A DNA stretch of 64,000 bases from Acanthochlamys bracteata (GCA_019914995.1 CM034126.1:13645001-13709000); one strand, 5' to 3'; positions 23,425 through 36,212 are shown, counted from the stretch's first letter. Made by a program: numbers and translations. The notes: generated by a model not told the origin, from the sequence alone.

Positions 23425-26400
23425 ATGGGTTTGTTGTCTGATTCCTGGGTTTTGTTTCTGCCCAAATGCTTCCGTTTCTTTGTTGCTCTGTTACTGCTCT
23501 GCTCGGGCACAGCTAGAGCGCAGATGCAGCAAGGCGGCGGTGGCGCGACGGCGGTGGCGTTCAGTCTCAGCTTTCCTCGAACCGTTCTTAAGCCTTATGG
23601 TTGGAGTTATCTCAGAGGTAAAGACCGAAAGAAAATACGAGCTAACGGAAAGAGAAAGAATAAAATTTTGACGAAAGATGTACAGGAAAGGTGTTTGCTT
23701 TGTTTTGTTTACCCTCTTTTCACTCCGACGATCACTTGAGTTGTTTGATTGCTCTGCATGCTTTGAATTTTTGTTTGTTCATCGTTCAACATCAGCAACC
23801 GCAGCGTCGAATGTTCAAATTTTATTATTTCTGGTGCTCTAGTGGTGTTGTTTTGGCAATATTACTTCAGTTTTGAAGTTTAAATGGTATGATTTAAATA
23901 AATTTTGTTAGTTGATGCTCTAGTGAATCCCGCCTCTTTGATTTTGAACAGCAAATTGCTCTGTCAAGTGAAATGCCTTTTTTTATAAAGGATAGTGGGA
24001 GTATTGAAATCAGATCTTCTTCTGACCCACATGATTAGGTAGATTGGAGACAAAAGCTTAGGTGATACATGAGAGTGATAAATTGAAGAAACTTAAACCA
24101 ACTAATGACACGGTACAAACTAACAGTTGAAGAATAGCTTATTCGTATTTGGGACCATTTTCAAAGATCATTCCGGTAACTCCCTTTTTAGAATTTATTT
24201 GTCCAAGTAGCACTGATTTCCTTGTGAATTTTACTCTTCCCATCATTAAGGTAATAAAGACTCCCCATCATGGCTGGAATCCTCAAAGGATCATGAATGA
24301 CATAGTATCTTATCTAATTTTAAGATTCTTTCTGCTATAATTTGTTATATAGTTTATGCTAGCAAAACCGTAGTATGTGACCATGTTTTGTTCGTAAGTA
24401 AATGATGTTTATGCAAGAATTTGTTTCTGCTCATGACGATATACTATGTCTGTGGTTTCGTGCAGTTGAGCTTCCTTCATCATTTTCCACAATGGTTATG
24501 ACCTTTGTCTCCGATGTAAACATTGTAAGAATCCATTTTGATACTTGAAGTTCTTTTTCAAAAGCAATTGATGTAAGCTTTTCTTATCACTACAGTCTGA
24601 ATATGGTTAGAAACAGGCTGGCAAATTTGTGTGAATTGGGATTTCTTCTTCTTCTTCTTCTTCTTCTTTTTTGTTTTGTATAATAAACCAGATAATGAAA
24701 TGAATAGTTTGAATTGTCTCTCATTAAGTAATAGCAGCTCAAAATGGTTACATACCTATCAAGCAAAAAGAGAAAATTTGAAACTATTGAATACTATTTG
24801 ATCTTTATTTTTGGTTCTTTATGTTGATTGCTCGCTGTATAGAATTAGCCCCACTTTTTTTGGCCGATAATTGAGTACTTGCATTCTTTCTCTTAAAGAA
24901 CTGGAGGTATTGGAGTTCCCTTAAACGACAATGTCTTTAGTACAAGAGGACTAGTATACTCATGAGTTATGTTAAAGTTTTGCCTATGATACATATGAAT
25001 CTGACCATTGGTTTAATAATTTAATATGTTTGCATGGGTTTGCACCTTTTGTTTTTTACTAGACTTCTCTTCAATATATGGCTGTGTAATAATTTTTTCT
25101 CCTGCTATGTCAAAATTAATGTAATGCCTGTTTACCTGTAGAGCAAGGATAGCATGGAACATTATCGTAAGAGTAATCTTCCTTTGATGTGCTTCAATCA
25201 TGGTAGTCCACCTATACCAGATGCTTCAGATGATTATTTAAATAAATTGTGTAAGATACATTTTCTTTATTTCTTTTCGAAATTATATATGCCAGTTTAT
25301 GGTAATATGTAGCATGATCATTCTTCTTAGGCATTTTACCATGAAGGAACTTTCTATTTGCAACACTTATCTTTTCCTCCTTGTGTTTGTGTATCTGTGT
25401 ATTTGTGATCCCTCCTGGGTGATTTATGGCATGTGTGTAGGCATATTGTTGATATGTAGTGCTCTCCATAATACATATTTTATGCACTTTTTACTCCAAA
25501 TGTGCAAGTAAGTCCAGACTTAACTGATAGTGATACTGATGCATGGACATACATGTCAAACATTCAAATTTATTCTAGGTCTTCTATATGGTCAATGTTT
25601 CTTGACCTGAAAATATTTAATTGCATGAAAGTAAGTGCAGTGCAACTTACGTTTATAAAACTAATTATGAGAACCTTCAGTTAGGTCGAAAAGATAATTT
25701 TCGTGATTTGCAAGTAACATGGTACCTGTTTTCAGGCCTCTCTGATGGACAATCATCGAGTGCACTTCTTGATCCTAGAAATGTAATATGATTCATTGGC
25801 ATCAAGATTGAGCAAGTTAGTGGTCCGTAAAGTTTTTTAGCTTACCACTTGTTTGTTAAAAGTAACTTCAACAACCGTTTATGCATTTATGCACAGCCAT
25901 ATACATATGGGTAGTTTTCTTCTGGAAAAAGTTTTATGCCCTTCCCTACTATGTGCTTTTATGCCTTTATTTCTTAATTCATTTATCTTAGAAGAGGTTT
26001 AGCTTATAAAAATCTGTGATGCAGCTTTTAACTTCCCAATGAATGGATCATTTGGAGAGTCTGAAAATCTTACTGCTGTAGAGCAATGCATCCCATTCCA
26101 GGACAACATGTCTCTGACGTTGATGAATGGGCAGGTAAGTATGTTTTTCTATGTTGTTCCTCACATGATAGTATTTCTATGATATATGATTACACCTTTC
26201 TATCTGAATGTACGAAAAAATTAATTTTCTTTTCAATTTGTATTTTACTCCTTTGCTTGCTTTTTTATCATATGTTATTTGAATTATGCACGAGGAATAA
26301 AATATATTATGCATCGATACTGGCAAGTATGTAAGAAGGCAGATGTTACTCGTGTGAAAAGATTAATAGTGAAAGCTAAGGAGGGACAGGAATTACGAGT

Positions 26401-29400
26401 AACCCTCACCTAGCGTTCATGAGCTATCTTCAACCTGTACGACTTGGCGGAAAGTCCGTTTTCCATCATATTGCATGTACAGGTACAACAGTCGACAATC
26501 GCAATAATGTAACTCAATCCAAACCAAGTAACCACTATTAGCAATAAATCACTTAATAAATACTACTCGGAAACATATAAATCTGAGTCTGATTTTAACA
26601 TATTGCTGTCATGCACAATAAACTTCATAATCATTGCACAACACCTCATGCTAGGGCTAGCTTAGATTAGGTGTTTGAGTCCATTAGGAGCTTGGCTACA
26701 CGAAAATAACGATTGTCTGATCGGTTCAACGCTAATTACAAGGGATAAGATTATATTCAGATAAATAACACGTGTTGAAATCAAGAATATGCATCGGAAA
26801 CCACTTACCAACGGGTCCTGACCATTGGCCGGAATTCAGTGTTTAAGGTGTCAACCAGAAATAGCCAGAATACAGGAGAAGATGGACAATGGCGAAGAGT
26901 GCAAGTAACAGCAGCAGGAGTAGTAGTAGCAACCTGAAGTGAGAGTTCGTCGGCTGACCGACAACGACAATGATAACTACAAGCACGAACGACAACAGCA
27001 GTGATCGCCTGCATGGGAAGTGGTGATGACAACAATATCAACAAATGGTAGCGGTAGCAACAGCAATTACGAGGAGGGAGGACAACGATTGTGAATGCAA
27101 CAATGACAGCTGCAGCTGATTCATCGCTATGACCCTCGCCATCGTGCAGGCAGCGGCTATGATTCTGCGACAATCACAGATCAGCACAAGCAGCTTGAGA
27201 AGAGGAGAAGAGATGCAACACTACGTAGCAACTCGCAACCACTGTCCGCGGAAATTACTGAAGGGGAAGGACAAAGACATGGCGGTGGCTGATGACGGCG
27301 AATTGATCAATTGAAGAGGTGAGGGGAAAGGGAGGAAGGAGAAGGAGAGGATCGCTGGCGAGCAGCTGATCTTGGAAGATTGGCTTGGAAAAAGAAGGAA
27401 AAGAGAAAAAAGAAGGAAAATCTAAGAAAATAAGATTGAATAAGTAGGGTTGAAATTGGAAATTGCATGTAATTGTGTGGATAGGATTATAGTTGAGGCT
27501 AGTATTTGAATGGATGGCGTGGATTAAACTGTACTCCAAGTCAAAAGTTGACTTTACTTGGTCCTAAGTTCAAGCTTACAAGTTATTTCACAGAACTTAG
27601 ATGAACCTAGCCCATTATCATTAGCTGGTCCAATTAAAAATTATTTGTCAAAGTTATCCTTGAACATAATTTTGGGGCATTATAAGTATAGTTTTTGTTT
27701 GCCGTTTTGCTAACCACATTTCATGGCTTGGAAAAACGTGGGGAAAATGTTGTTTTTTGTAGGAAGTATAAAAAGGAAATGTGGATCCCTATGTTGTCTA
27801 CAAGATATAATGATGGTTGTCTTGGGATATGACAAACTTAGAGTATTTCCTACTAAGAGCTTCTTACTGTAAGATTCTTTGTAAAAAAACCAGGAGTATA
27901 CATGACTTGGCATAACAATGGAAGGTACAAATTTTTGTATAAGTTTGGAACTTCAGTTGCTTCAAGTCCTTCTGAGGAAATAAAAAATGCGTACTCAAGG
28001 ACTCTCTTGAGTTTTATGATATGATAGCTTGTATATCAGAGAGGCTTCTCTATATGTGTGTGTTTCCAGCCGCAAAGGTGCATTAATTATTAACTCTACT
28101 ATAGAAGTATATGGTGATCCTCTACTAGGAGAGAATCAGAAACAGCCTCCTAGATATAAAGGTTTGTTCTGATAGCTTTTTTGAAAGCTGAACTGTAGTA
28201 CATGTTGTGCAGATATCCCCAGGAACATTATACATTGGATTTTTCAATGGTCTCGGGCCTGCACGCACACAATCAAAGATGGTTAGTTCTTGTTGATTTT
28301 TTTCTAAAATATTTCTGGGCATTGTTTAACAGATTATTCTGTGCACTTGTTTTTTATGTAATTGTTATAAATTTTACTTATCTATCTGTATTGCAAATTG
28401 GCAGATAAGTCGTGGAGAAGTTTACACCTTCAGCTGCTATTTAACTGTTGAAGAATGTACTATTTCAACATTATTAGGTCCATACTGCAACCAGAGTATT
28501 GATTCTCTTTCTTGTTCGCAATCTGGCATCTTCAATCACGAAAGAAATCTTCTGGATATAAACAGTTCGGATACTGGTGGAAGCTCGAACCATCAACTGA
28601 AAAGTGCAGCCCATAATCTCAAATCCAATCTGAAGGGCATACAAGGAAAGCTGGAAGCAAAAAATTCCAGTGTGATGATGGCATCGGAAAATCTGGTCAT
28701 CTGCAACAGTAACATTCAATCTTCATGCCTTGGACATGGCGAGTACAAGTTCTACACTTTGGACATTTTGGGCATTGTACCCAAATTTACAATTATGGCT
28801 ACTGAGCTTGGATCGAATACAACATTATCTGCTGATAAACAAGAAGAGTTGAGTGGAATTCGTTTAATGTGCTATGCACGCTACAATAAGCTGCCACTCA
28901 GTAACCTTTATGATTATTCTGCTGATATAAGCAAATTCCCTTTATCTGTAAACTCTCCAAAAATTGGCCGCTGGTTTGTTGCTGTCCAGGTCATTAACCA
29001 AACATCTATATCGCTTTCACGAAATGATTTACAGACCAAATTATGCTTCTCCTATGAATGGCAAGTACATGGATGTATAGGTGGGAATGCTGGGCCAAAT
29101 TGTACTTGGGAATCACATCTTCTTCAGGTTGGTCGACAATCGATTACTAAAGTTCATATAGTTCTCATTTACTCAAGCGCTTGCATATTGAAAGTTCTTA
29201 TTCCCTATCATATATGACTCTATATTAGAGACTCAAATAAATGAAACTCCCAGCAAAGTTATGCAATTGCATGTTACAGTTATAACTGCAAATTTTTTAT
29301 TGTGGGAGTCCAACTGATGACCGAAAGGATTATTCAAGTCAGCACATCCTCATGTTTTTTGTCCTAAGTTAGATGATACTGCTAAATCAACGTAATGGTT

Positions 29401-32400
29401 TTTCATGGACTGTTCATATTAGAGCTGTTGTCTGTAACAATGTTCCTCCTTGACATTCACCCATGAGATTAATTAGCTGTAGGTGGAAACTACAATAAGA
29501 GTAAATATATAAGTCCTATATTTAGGTTAGTTGTTGAATAAACAATTCAAGGAAAAGTCAGACTCTTACGGCTGAACGATCAGGAATCAGGACAAAGGAA
29601 TCTGTATATAATAGGTGATTTAAACTGGGTGGGTTACAATCTAACTGGCTAATGTACTAATCTATATGTAATTTTGATCATTTTGCCTAACTTTTAGTTT
29701 CTGAATGCAGTTTTTAGGATCAAAGCTGATCGTTCCTTATATATGTTTTATTTGGAAAAATTTGCATGTAGGAAAGTTTCGTTGACATCCTAAGAATGGC
29801 TCCCTGCAGAGAGTCCCTGTGAAGAATGCACGTGGTCCATTTGAGTCTTATTATGTGCCAATTGATGATAATGGTTGCACGGGTAGCGACTTCCCTCTGG
29901 AGCCCCTCTTGAGCAATTCTTCTGTTGACGATGTATCATGGACTTACTTTTTTGTTGCTATTCCCCCTGGTGCTGCTGGGTCTATCCATGTCAGTCTTAT
30001 ATCAGATGCAAAAATGAATTATGAAGTGTACTCTAGATACAATGGAATTCCCACTGTCGATCAATGGGATTATTATGCAAGCACGACAAGCTGTAGCAAT
30101 GGGTCTATGTTTCTTCTGCATGATGATTATAGTGGGAAACAGATTGGGTTTTATATTTGGTATGCCAAGGAGGGGACTTGGTGTTTTGGACTGAGGCATG
30201 GTCCTGATAGTCATGGAAAGTATAAAACTACTATGTCGATTTCACTTGAAGGATGCCCAGAAGACTGCTCATCTAATGGGCAATGCGACTACACTCTAGA
30301 TCAGAGTGGGTCTGCATTTATTGGGTGAGTATTTGTTTTGATGTACTATATGAATGTATCTTTTCCTTGTTAATGAATGTAGCATGGCACATCGTAGTTA
30401 GGAGCTCAATACTTCAACCTGACATTTTTTTTTGTTTTATAGCTACTGTTCATGTGATCGGGATCATGGTGGCATTGATTGTAGTGATGAACTTGTCTCG
30501 CGTGAAGGTAATTTACGTATTACTATGAAAGGAAGTTATTTATGTGATCAGAAGATTGAAGTGATTTTGGCATCACAATCAACCTGTTTTTGTGTTCAAT
30601 AGTGCATAATTTTCTTCAATTTTCTCATATTACTGCATCTTGAAAGATAAAAAAGAATAGATTTTACTTTTGTAAAGTCATATGGTTCTTTACGTTTAGG
30701 AATTTGAAAGCAGATACATAAATGCATGCAGAATATATGTTGTGATAGGAGAAACCCCCTTTAGACCAGGAAGTGTCAATACACATTAGAATTGTTTTGC
30801 ATGCTCTCTCTCTCTCTCTCTCTCTGTGCTAAAATACCCATACCCTGTATTAATACTATGTGCTTTAGCAGGCTGCACACTTTCTTTAGAATTTAGTTGC
30901 AATCGTTTGTTCCAGTTATATTGTCAATCATCCTATGTATTATTGCAGTAATGACCCTATACTGCACTTAGTTATGGTTTCTTTTTGCAATTTAGGACAC
31001 ATTTGGCAGTCCGTTTTTCTGATTGTCTCAAATGGAGCAGCCATCTTGCCTGCATTTCTAGCCCTTAGGAAAAAGGTGAGTTTTCATGCTTTTGTTTTGG
31101 CATCTCATATCCTGTATTTCCATGGATGTTGAGCAATTTTCTAACCAGGCATTGTCTGAGTGGGTGCTCTTCACCTCAAGCGGAGTATCAAGTGCATTAT
31201 ATCATGCTTGTGATGTGGGAACATGGTGTGTTCTAAAATTTAAAGTTCTGCAGGTATTTATCATTGTGCTAATTTTAGTATTCATTCGCAAATCATTTTG
31301 TTATGTTTGTACACTTCTTTTGAAGTCTTTAAGGGGTCTGTTTCTGCCTGGATAGAAAGTGTCATATTAAGATATAATGTTATATAAGTGCTATTCTGTT
31401 ACATTTGCAAATATCAGTGTGCATGCTGGTGATACTTCTTATTGTTTCTTCTTTCCTGCTATGCTTTGTATTCCATTTCACCCATTGGTTCTTTGTCTAT
31501 AATCATTGGTATCTTTTAAAATTATCATTGGCAAAGATGACATTTGGCTCCCGCACTGTGGCAGTTTATGGATTTCTGGCTCTCATTCATGGCTGTTGTG
31601 AGCACATTTGTGTTCATGGCTGTTATCGATGAGGTTTCAAAAAGAGCCATTCACACATGTGTTGCAATTCTCACTGCTCTTTTAGCAGCTAATGGTGCCA
31701 CCAGGTACTCTAGTCTAAGTAACTTCATTGATTTTTTTGATGGTTGAGTTTTAGTTAAAGCACATTGTCATAGCAGGTCTGAGAACATTGCGATTGTGAT
31801 AGCTATTGGTTCTCTTGCTCTTGTAATTGCATGGATACTGGAGTTTGCTACCGGAAATAGGTCTGTATTCACAATGCATATATGTGATCAGAATATGTGG
31901 GAAAGGTAGGCATCTTTTCTTTTTCCAAATTAACTTGAAAGTTTCTGTTGCAATTAGCTCCACAGCTATGGACTTGATGGAATTATGTCAAACGTCTCTT
32001 TAGATTTTGAGCTTAACTGTACTATTATCATCTAGTTCTCAACTGCATGCTCATTTACTGCAGATGGGAAGGCATCAAAAGTTGGTTTTTCAGCTTTTTG
32101 AGGACATTCCAGAAGAGATTCCATTGGGGATATATATTGTTGGGATTTATTGCTTTGGCTGCAGCTGCAGTAAGCTGGAAGTTGGAAACCAGTGAAAGCT
32201 ACTGGATATGGCACAGGTACGAGTTTGAGAAACTTTAGCAACTTGACAACAGTATGGCACAACTGTTTTAAAGACTTCTATAATAAAATAATTTTCAAGT
32301 TCTTATCCAATGGAATGTGTTGTACAATGATCATGTTAGAAATGGTCACTCTAACCAATCGCAAAAGTAGACAATTTACGGCCTTGAAGTATTAAGTTTA

Positions 32401-32737
32401 TGACGGTCTTTTGGGGCTTTAAGTCCAAAAGATTTCTGCAAATTTAGCTGGTAGGTTGGGCAGTTCATAAAATGATTCCGTTCAATTAAAAGCAATTAAC
32501 TGAAGATAATTCCATCTTCGGGTTGTGCATCTTATTTTGCATATAAATCATGAGGCTCTTGACATTATTAAGACTTCTATGTTTGTTTATTGAGACTTTA
32601 TTATTTGCAGCTTATGGCACATTACCATATACACATCATCATTCTTCTTCCTGTGCTCGCCTTCCATGAAAAGCAGTAATGAAAATGAAGAACCTGCATA
32701 TGAACTGACACGTCAAAACTCTTCAAGAATTGAGTAA
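23425..32737 (+). CDS. TMEM8/PGAP6-like membrane protein with EGF module and DUF3522-type 7-TM domain (866 aa)
   Basis: Fifteen coding exons join in frame: 23425-23617, 24466-24524, 25142-25250, 25736-25759, 26025-26134, 28213-28281, 28405-29127, 29810-30324, 30443-30507, 30996-31075, 31149-31253, 31565-31704, 31777-31905, 32064-32216 and 32611-32737. The N-terminus has a signal peptide (hydrophobic core VALLLLC, likely cleavage after ARA near residue 32). A long luminal or extracellular region with many Cys and N-glycosylation sequons follows. An EGF-like module (about residues 585-622: CPEDCSSNGQC, then CSCDRDHGGIDC) precedes about seven membrane segments (625 onward), including WLSFMAVVSTFVFMAVIDE and the ALYHACD motif of the myomaker/TMEM8 (CREST-like) group. 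Animal PGAP6 cuts GPI anchors; whether plant members do so is unproven. The 24-nt fourth exon is the one weak join: its phase requires a gtgcac donor. Confidence 0.82.
24643..24666 (+). repeat. (TTC)8 microsatellite in an intron
   Basis: Eight perfect TTC units lie in the second intron of the TMEM8-like gene and run on into T-rich sequence. This is simple sequence without further structure. Confidence 0.8.
26331..27683 (-). mobile_element. Probable solo LTR of an LTR retrotransposon, inside an intron
   Basis: A block of about 1.35 kb sits in the fifth intron of the TMEM8-like gene and is flanked on both sides by the hexamer AAGTAT (26325-26330 and 27684-27689), which contains a likely 5-bp target duplication. 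Its composition differs from the surrounding intron: it is GC-richer, with CAG/GTA-rich stretches around 26880-27100. Read on the minus strand it begins TATAATGCCCCAAAATT, a start style I associate with plant Ty3-type LTRs. No internal coding region, primer-binding site or second LTR is present, so it would be a solo LTR left by recombination. The superfamily is a guess, and the exact ends are uncertain by one or two bases. It should be read as a fossil. Confidence 0.4.
30804..30825 (+). repeat. (CT)11 microsatellite in an intron
   Basis: Eleven perfect CT units lie in the intron between the EGF exon and the first membrane-segment exon of the TMEM8-like gene. Confidence 0.8.
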
Positions 32738-33736
32738 AACAAGTCTCTGGAAATCAATTTTGGATATTTCAGATACCAAAGAATTATAGGCAGAGAATTC
32801 ACTGTATATATGAACTCTGTTTCTGGTGCATGCCAAAGAAAGCTGCAGAGCTGAAGAAAAAAAGGTACTGCAGTCATTTGATATTCGTCACCGTTTGTAG
32901 AGTCAACGAAAAACAATACTACAGCCGCAAATAACGGGAAGTATAAAGTGTAAGCTGGTAATTCATAGTAGGCATCCAAAGTGCAACTTTATATAAGAAA
33001 GTCTTCTGCAGTTTGTAAGTGCTACTATGTATTCGAATATGGGCTCTGTAAAGGGCATAGCTATGTGATTTAGATCGAGCACACTTTTTCTGAAGTTGTC
33101 GTTTGCCCGTGCCTCAACAGCAAAACATATTTGTCAATTTTTTTATCTCGTCCATGTTTCACGGCAAGAGAGATTCCAGTGGTGCATTACTCCAAGCCAT
33201 TGCTGGCAATTCATATTTACAGGTTTTATTTATAAGAAAAATATCATTTTGTTTCCGTTATGGTAAGGTAAAAGAAAGCGCATATGAATTTATTATACAA
33301 TCAAAAAGAAAAGAAAACTTCGATAAAACCTTCTCAATCAAAGAAACAGCTCTATAGTTACCAATAAATTCATTGTTGAGAGAAAATCTTGATAATATTT
33401 GAATGTTTTCAACTGCTTCTTACTGGATTTGGATGAGGAAAGTGAGCCTAATTACCCGAACTAGACTTGAACTCTTCGGATGAATCTCCTCTGCTAGACG
33501 TTTATCAGTCTCAACAACTCCGCTGACGCCGGAACAAGTGGTAAAGGACCAAGAAGTAAACCTGGCTGAGCTACGACCTAAAGCAGCAGCAGCAGCAGTA
33601 GTAGTAGTAGAGGAGTTGAAGATCGAGAAAATCTTAGCTCGGTTTATGCTCCAATTCATACAAAGATTTTAAAGCAATTCATACGAAGGTAGGTTGCGTA
33701 GAAAATAGAACGCTTTGGTTGATCAATCACTCGCAT
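32738..33736. other. 3' flank of the TMEM8-like gene and promoter of the DYW gene
   Basis: The first half is presumably the 3' untranslated region of the gene ending at 32737. On the minus strand an ATG at 33659 opens a 79-codon frame to 33420 with a basic, Ser/Thr/Ala-rich, presequence-like start. Its Ala and Thr runs come from a GCA/GTA triplet tract at about 33582-33612. A possible donor (GG before gtaatt) lies near its end, so it could be a first exon, but no continuation was found. I therefore do not call it a gene. The DYW gene start follows only 77 bp beyond that ATG. Confidence 0.35.
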
Positions 33737-36067
33737 ATGGATCTCATGCCAACAGCAGCAAGCAGAGGGCATGCATCAGCTGTTCTATCGTGTATCCCTA
33801 ATTCCATCAACATTAATACAACACCACTGCAACGAACCAAGATTGCTCATGCCCACCTTCTCAGAACATATTTCAATCCTGCACACAACCTGCTCGACCA
33901 AACTCCCCGCTCAACACGTCCCTCTCTACTTAACTCTCTCATTGTTTCCTACACCAAACTCACCCGCAACATCGAAGCATTTAACGTCTACGCTCTTGCG
34001 CGCCGGGATTCTGCGATTACAGTTGATAACTTTATCGCGCCGTCTGTGATTAAGGTCTGTGCTCAGTTATCTGTTTCTAGTAGAGGAGAAGAGGTCCATG
34101 GCTATGTTGTTAAATCTGGGGTTTATTTGGATATCTTCGTGCGCAATGCGTTGCTTCAGATGTACTCGGAGTGTGGAGATACGGAGTCTGCGGTTAAGTT
34201 GTTTGATGAAATGCTTGACAGAGATGTTGTATCGTATAGCACGATGATTCGTTGTTACGGAAGGATCGGATTGTTTAAAGAAGCTAAGCATGTTGTGAAA
34301 GAGATGATGGATGCTGAAATCGACCTCAGTGAAGTAGCTATTATCAATATGTTAAATTTGTTTGCAGATGTTGGCGAGTTGAGAATTAGTCGGCCGTTGC
34401 ATGCTTGCTTGATCAAGATCAGCAGCAAAAACAGTAACGGCTCCCCCGGGTTAAATGCTAGTACATCATTAATTCATATGTATGCAAAGTGCGGCAGCAT
34501 GGGCGCTGCAAGGAAAGTGTTTGAGCGAATGAACGAGAAGAGTACTGCATCCTGGTCTGCCACTATTGCTGGATATATCAAGTCTAACAACTCCGAAGCC
34601 GCTCTGGAACTCTTTGCTAACATGCTGCATGAGGGCTTTTTCCCCAATGAAATCACAATGCTGAGCATGGTCATAGAATGTGGACTAATCAAAGCTATAT
34701 ATTTAGGCAGATTTCTCCATGCCTACATTCTGAGGAACGGTTTTGAGATGTCGGTCGCCTTAGGAACGTCTTTGGTAGATATGTATGCCAAATGCAGCTA
34801 CGTCAGAAATGCTAGGGCATTGTTCGACTACATGGATGACAGGGATATTATGACTTGGACTGTAATGATTTCAGGGTATGAACAATCAAACAGCATAGAT
34901 CCTGCATTCGATCTCTTCAGCAAGATGAAAGAAGTTCGACCTAACGAGGTAACGATGGTTAGCCTACTTTCATTGTGCGCGGAATCTGGAGCACTTGATC
35001 GGGGACGGTGGCTTCATGCATACATTAGCAAGCAGAGAGTTAAAATAGATGTTGTCCTTGCCACTGCCTTGGTGGATATGTACGCAAAATGCGGAGATGT
35101 GGAAGGAGCACAGAGAGTGTTCTCGGATACAAGAAACAGAGATGTATTTATGTGGAATGCGATGCTGAACGGTTTAGCCATGAACGGGTACGGTTCTCAA
35201 GCAATAGAACTCTTCAAAGAAATGGAGAAAGAACAGGTTAGTCCTACAGAGATAACGTTCATAGGCATTTTACGGGCATGCAGCCACTCAGGGATGGTGG
35301 AAGAGGGAAAAACTTTCTTCAATAGGATGAAAGGCGAATTCGGTATTGAACCCAAAGTTGAGCACTACGGTTGTATGGTCGATCTGCTTGGCCGTGCTGG
35401 ATTGCTAGATGATGCTTACAAAATGATCGTTCAAATGCCTATTGGCCCGAATGTTATTGTCTGGGGAGCACTACTTGCTGCATGTAAACTCCGAAAGAAT
35501 GTTGCATTGGGAGAGATTGCTGCTAAAGAGCTCTTAAGATTAGAACCTGAGAACACTGGTTACAATGTACTGCTGTCAAACCTGTATGCAACACAGAAGA
35601 GATGGGAAGATGTAGCTGAAATGAGAAAGACGATGAAGGACAGCGGGATGAAGAAATCACCAGGCATGAGCTTCGTTGAAATCAACGGATCAGTTCACGA
35701 GTTTGTCATGGGCGATGATTCGCATCTGCAGAATGTTGAGATTCGAGCTATGGTGGATGAGATGCAGCAGAAACTGAAACTGGCTGGATATGTTTCAGAT
35801 ACTTCATCAGTGCTACTAAATGTAGATGAAGAAGAGAAGGAACATTCGCTTACCTGTCACAGCGAGAAACTGGCAATGGCCTTCAGTCTCATTTCAACGC
35901 CACCATCTACCCCAATTAGGATCGTCAAGAACCTTCGAGTTTGTAATGATTGCCATGCAGCTACTAAGCTTCTCTCTAGAATATACAACAGAGTGATCGT
36001 AGTCAGAGATAGAAATCGGTTCCATCGATTCAGTGATGGGTTTTGTTCTTGTAGAGATTATTGGTAG
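33737..36067 (+). CDS. DYW-class pentatricopeptide repeat protein, probable organellar RNA editing factor (776 aa)
   Basis: Intronless frame. The first ATG is at 33737, with a second at 33746; a TTG-started extension upstream is not used. Tandem PLS motifs run through most of the protein (for example IHMYAKCGSMGAARKVFERM, LVDMYAKCGDVEGAQRVFSD and MVDLLGRAGLLDDAYKMI). These are followed by an E domain (WGALLAACKLRKNVALGEIA), E+ (PGMSFVEINGSVHEFVMGDD) and a complete DYW domain. The DYW part has the zinc and catalytic signature HSEKLAMAF, later CNDCH, and ends CSCRDYW. In land plants DYW domains are cytidine deaminases that perform C-to-U editing of mitochondrial or plastid transcripts, with the repeats choosing the site. 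All catalytic and zinc positions are present, so it looks active. The target cannot be read off without decoding each motif's fifth and last residues. Confidence 0.9.
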   Translation: MDLMPTAASRGHASAVLSCIPNSININTTPLQRTKIAHAHLLRTYFNPAHNLLDQTPRSTRPSLLNSLIVSYTKLTRNIEAFNVYALARRDSAITVDNFIAPSVIKVCAQLSVSSRGEEVHGYVVKSGVYLDIFVRNALLQMYSECGDTESAVKLFDEMLDRDVVSYSTMIRCYGRIGLFKEAKHVVKEMMDAEIDLSEVAIINMLNLFADVGELRISRPLHACLIKISSKNSNGSPGLNASTSLIHMYAKCGSMGAARKVFERMNEKSTASWSATIAGYIKSNNSEAALELFANMLHEGFFPNEITMLSMVIECGLIKAIYLGRFLHAYILRNGFEMSVALGTSLVDMYAKCSYVRNARALFDYMDDRDIMTWTVMISGYEQSNSIDPAFDLFSKMKEVRPNEVTMVSLLSLCAESGALDRGRWLHAYISKQRVKIDVVLATALVDMYAKCGDVEGAQRVFSDTRNRDVFMWNAMLNGLAMNGYGSQAIELFKEMEKEQVSPTEITFIGILRACSHSGMVEEGKTFFNRMKGEFGIEPKVEHYGCMVDLLGRAGLLDDAYKMIVQMPIGPNVIVWGALLAACKLRKNVALGEIAAKELLRLEPENTGYNVLLSNLYATQKRWEDVAEMRKTMKDSGMKKSPGMSFVEINGSVHEFVMGDDSHLQNVEIRAMVDEMQQKLKLAGYVSDTSSVLLNVDEEEKEHSLTCHSEKLAMAFSLISTPPSTPIRIVKNLRVCNDCHAATKLLSRIYNRVIVVRDRNRFHRFSDGFCSCRDYW

Positions 36068-36212
36068 GACCAAAGAAGCTGTTTATAAAGAATTCGACTG
36101 TATTAACTGAATGTACATATTTTACAAACATACAGATGATGTTGTAATTTTACACAAGAATCTAGTTCTTGCGATTTTGGTTCCAGCTGAAATGGAAAAC
36201 AGTAGAAGAAAA

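Noticed and set aside
25502-25684. Extra exon of the TMEM8-like gene (VSPDLTDSDTDAW)
   Set aside because: It lacks fitting splice sites and phase with exons 3 and 5, and includes hydrophobic filler unlike the family.
26805-27173. 122-codon minus-strand frame in the TMEM8-like intron
   Set aside because: It lies inside the probable solo LTR, is low in complexity and has no protein-family signal.
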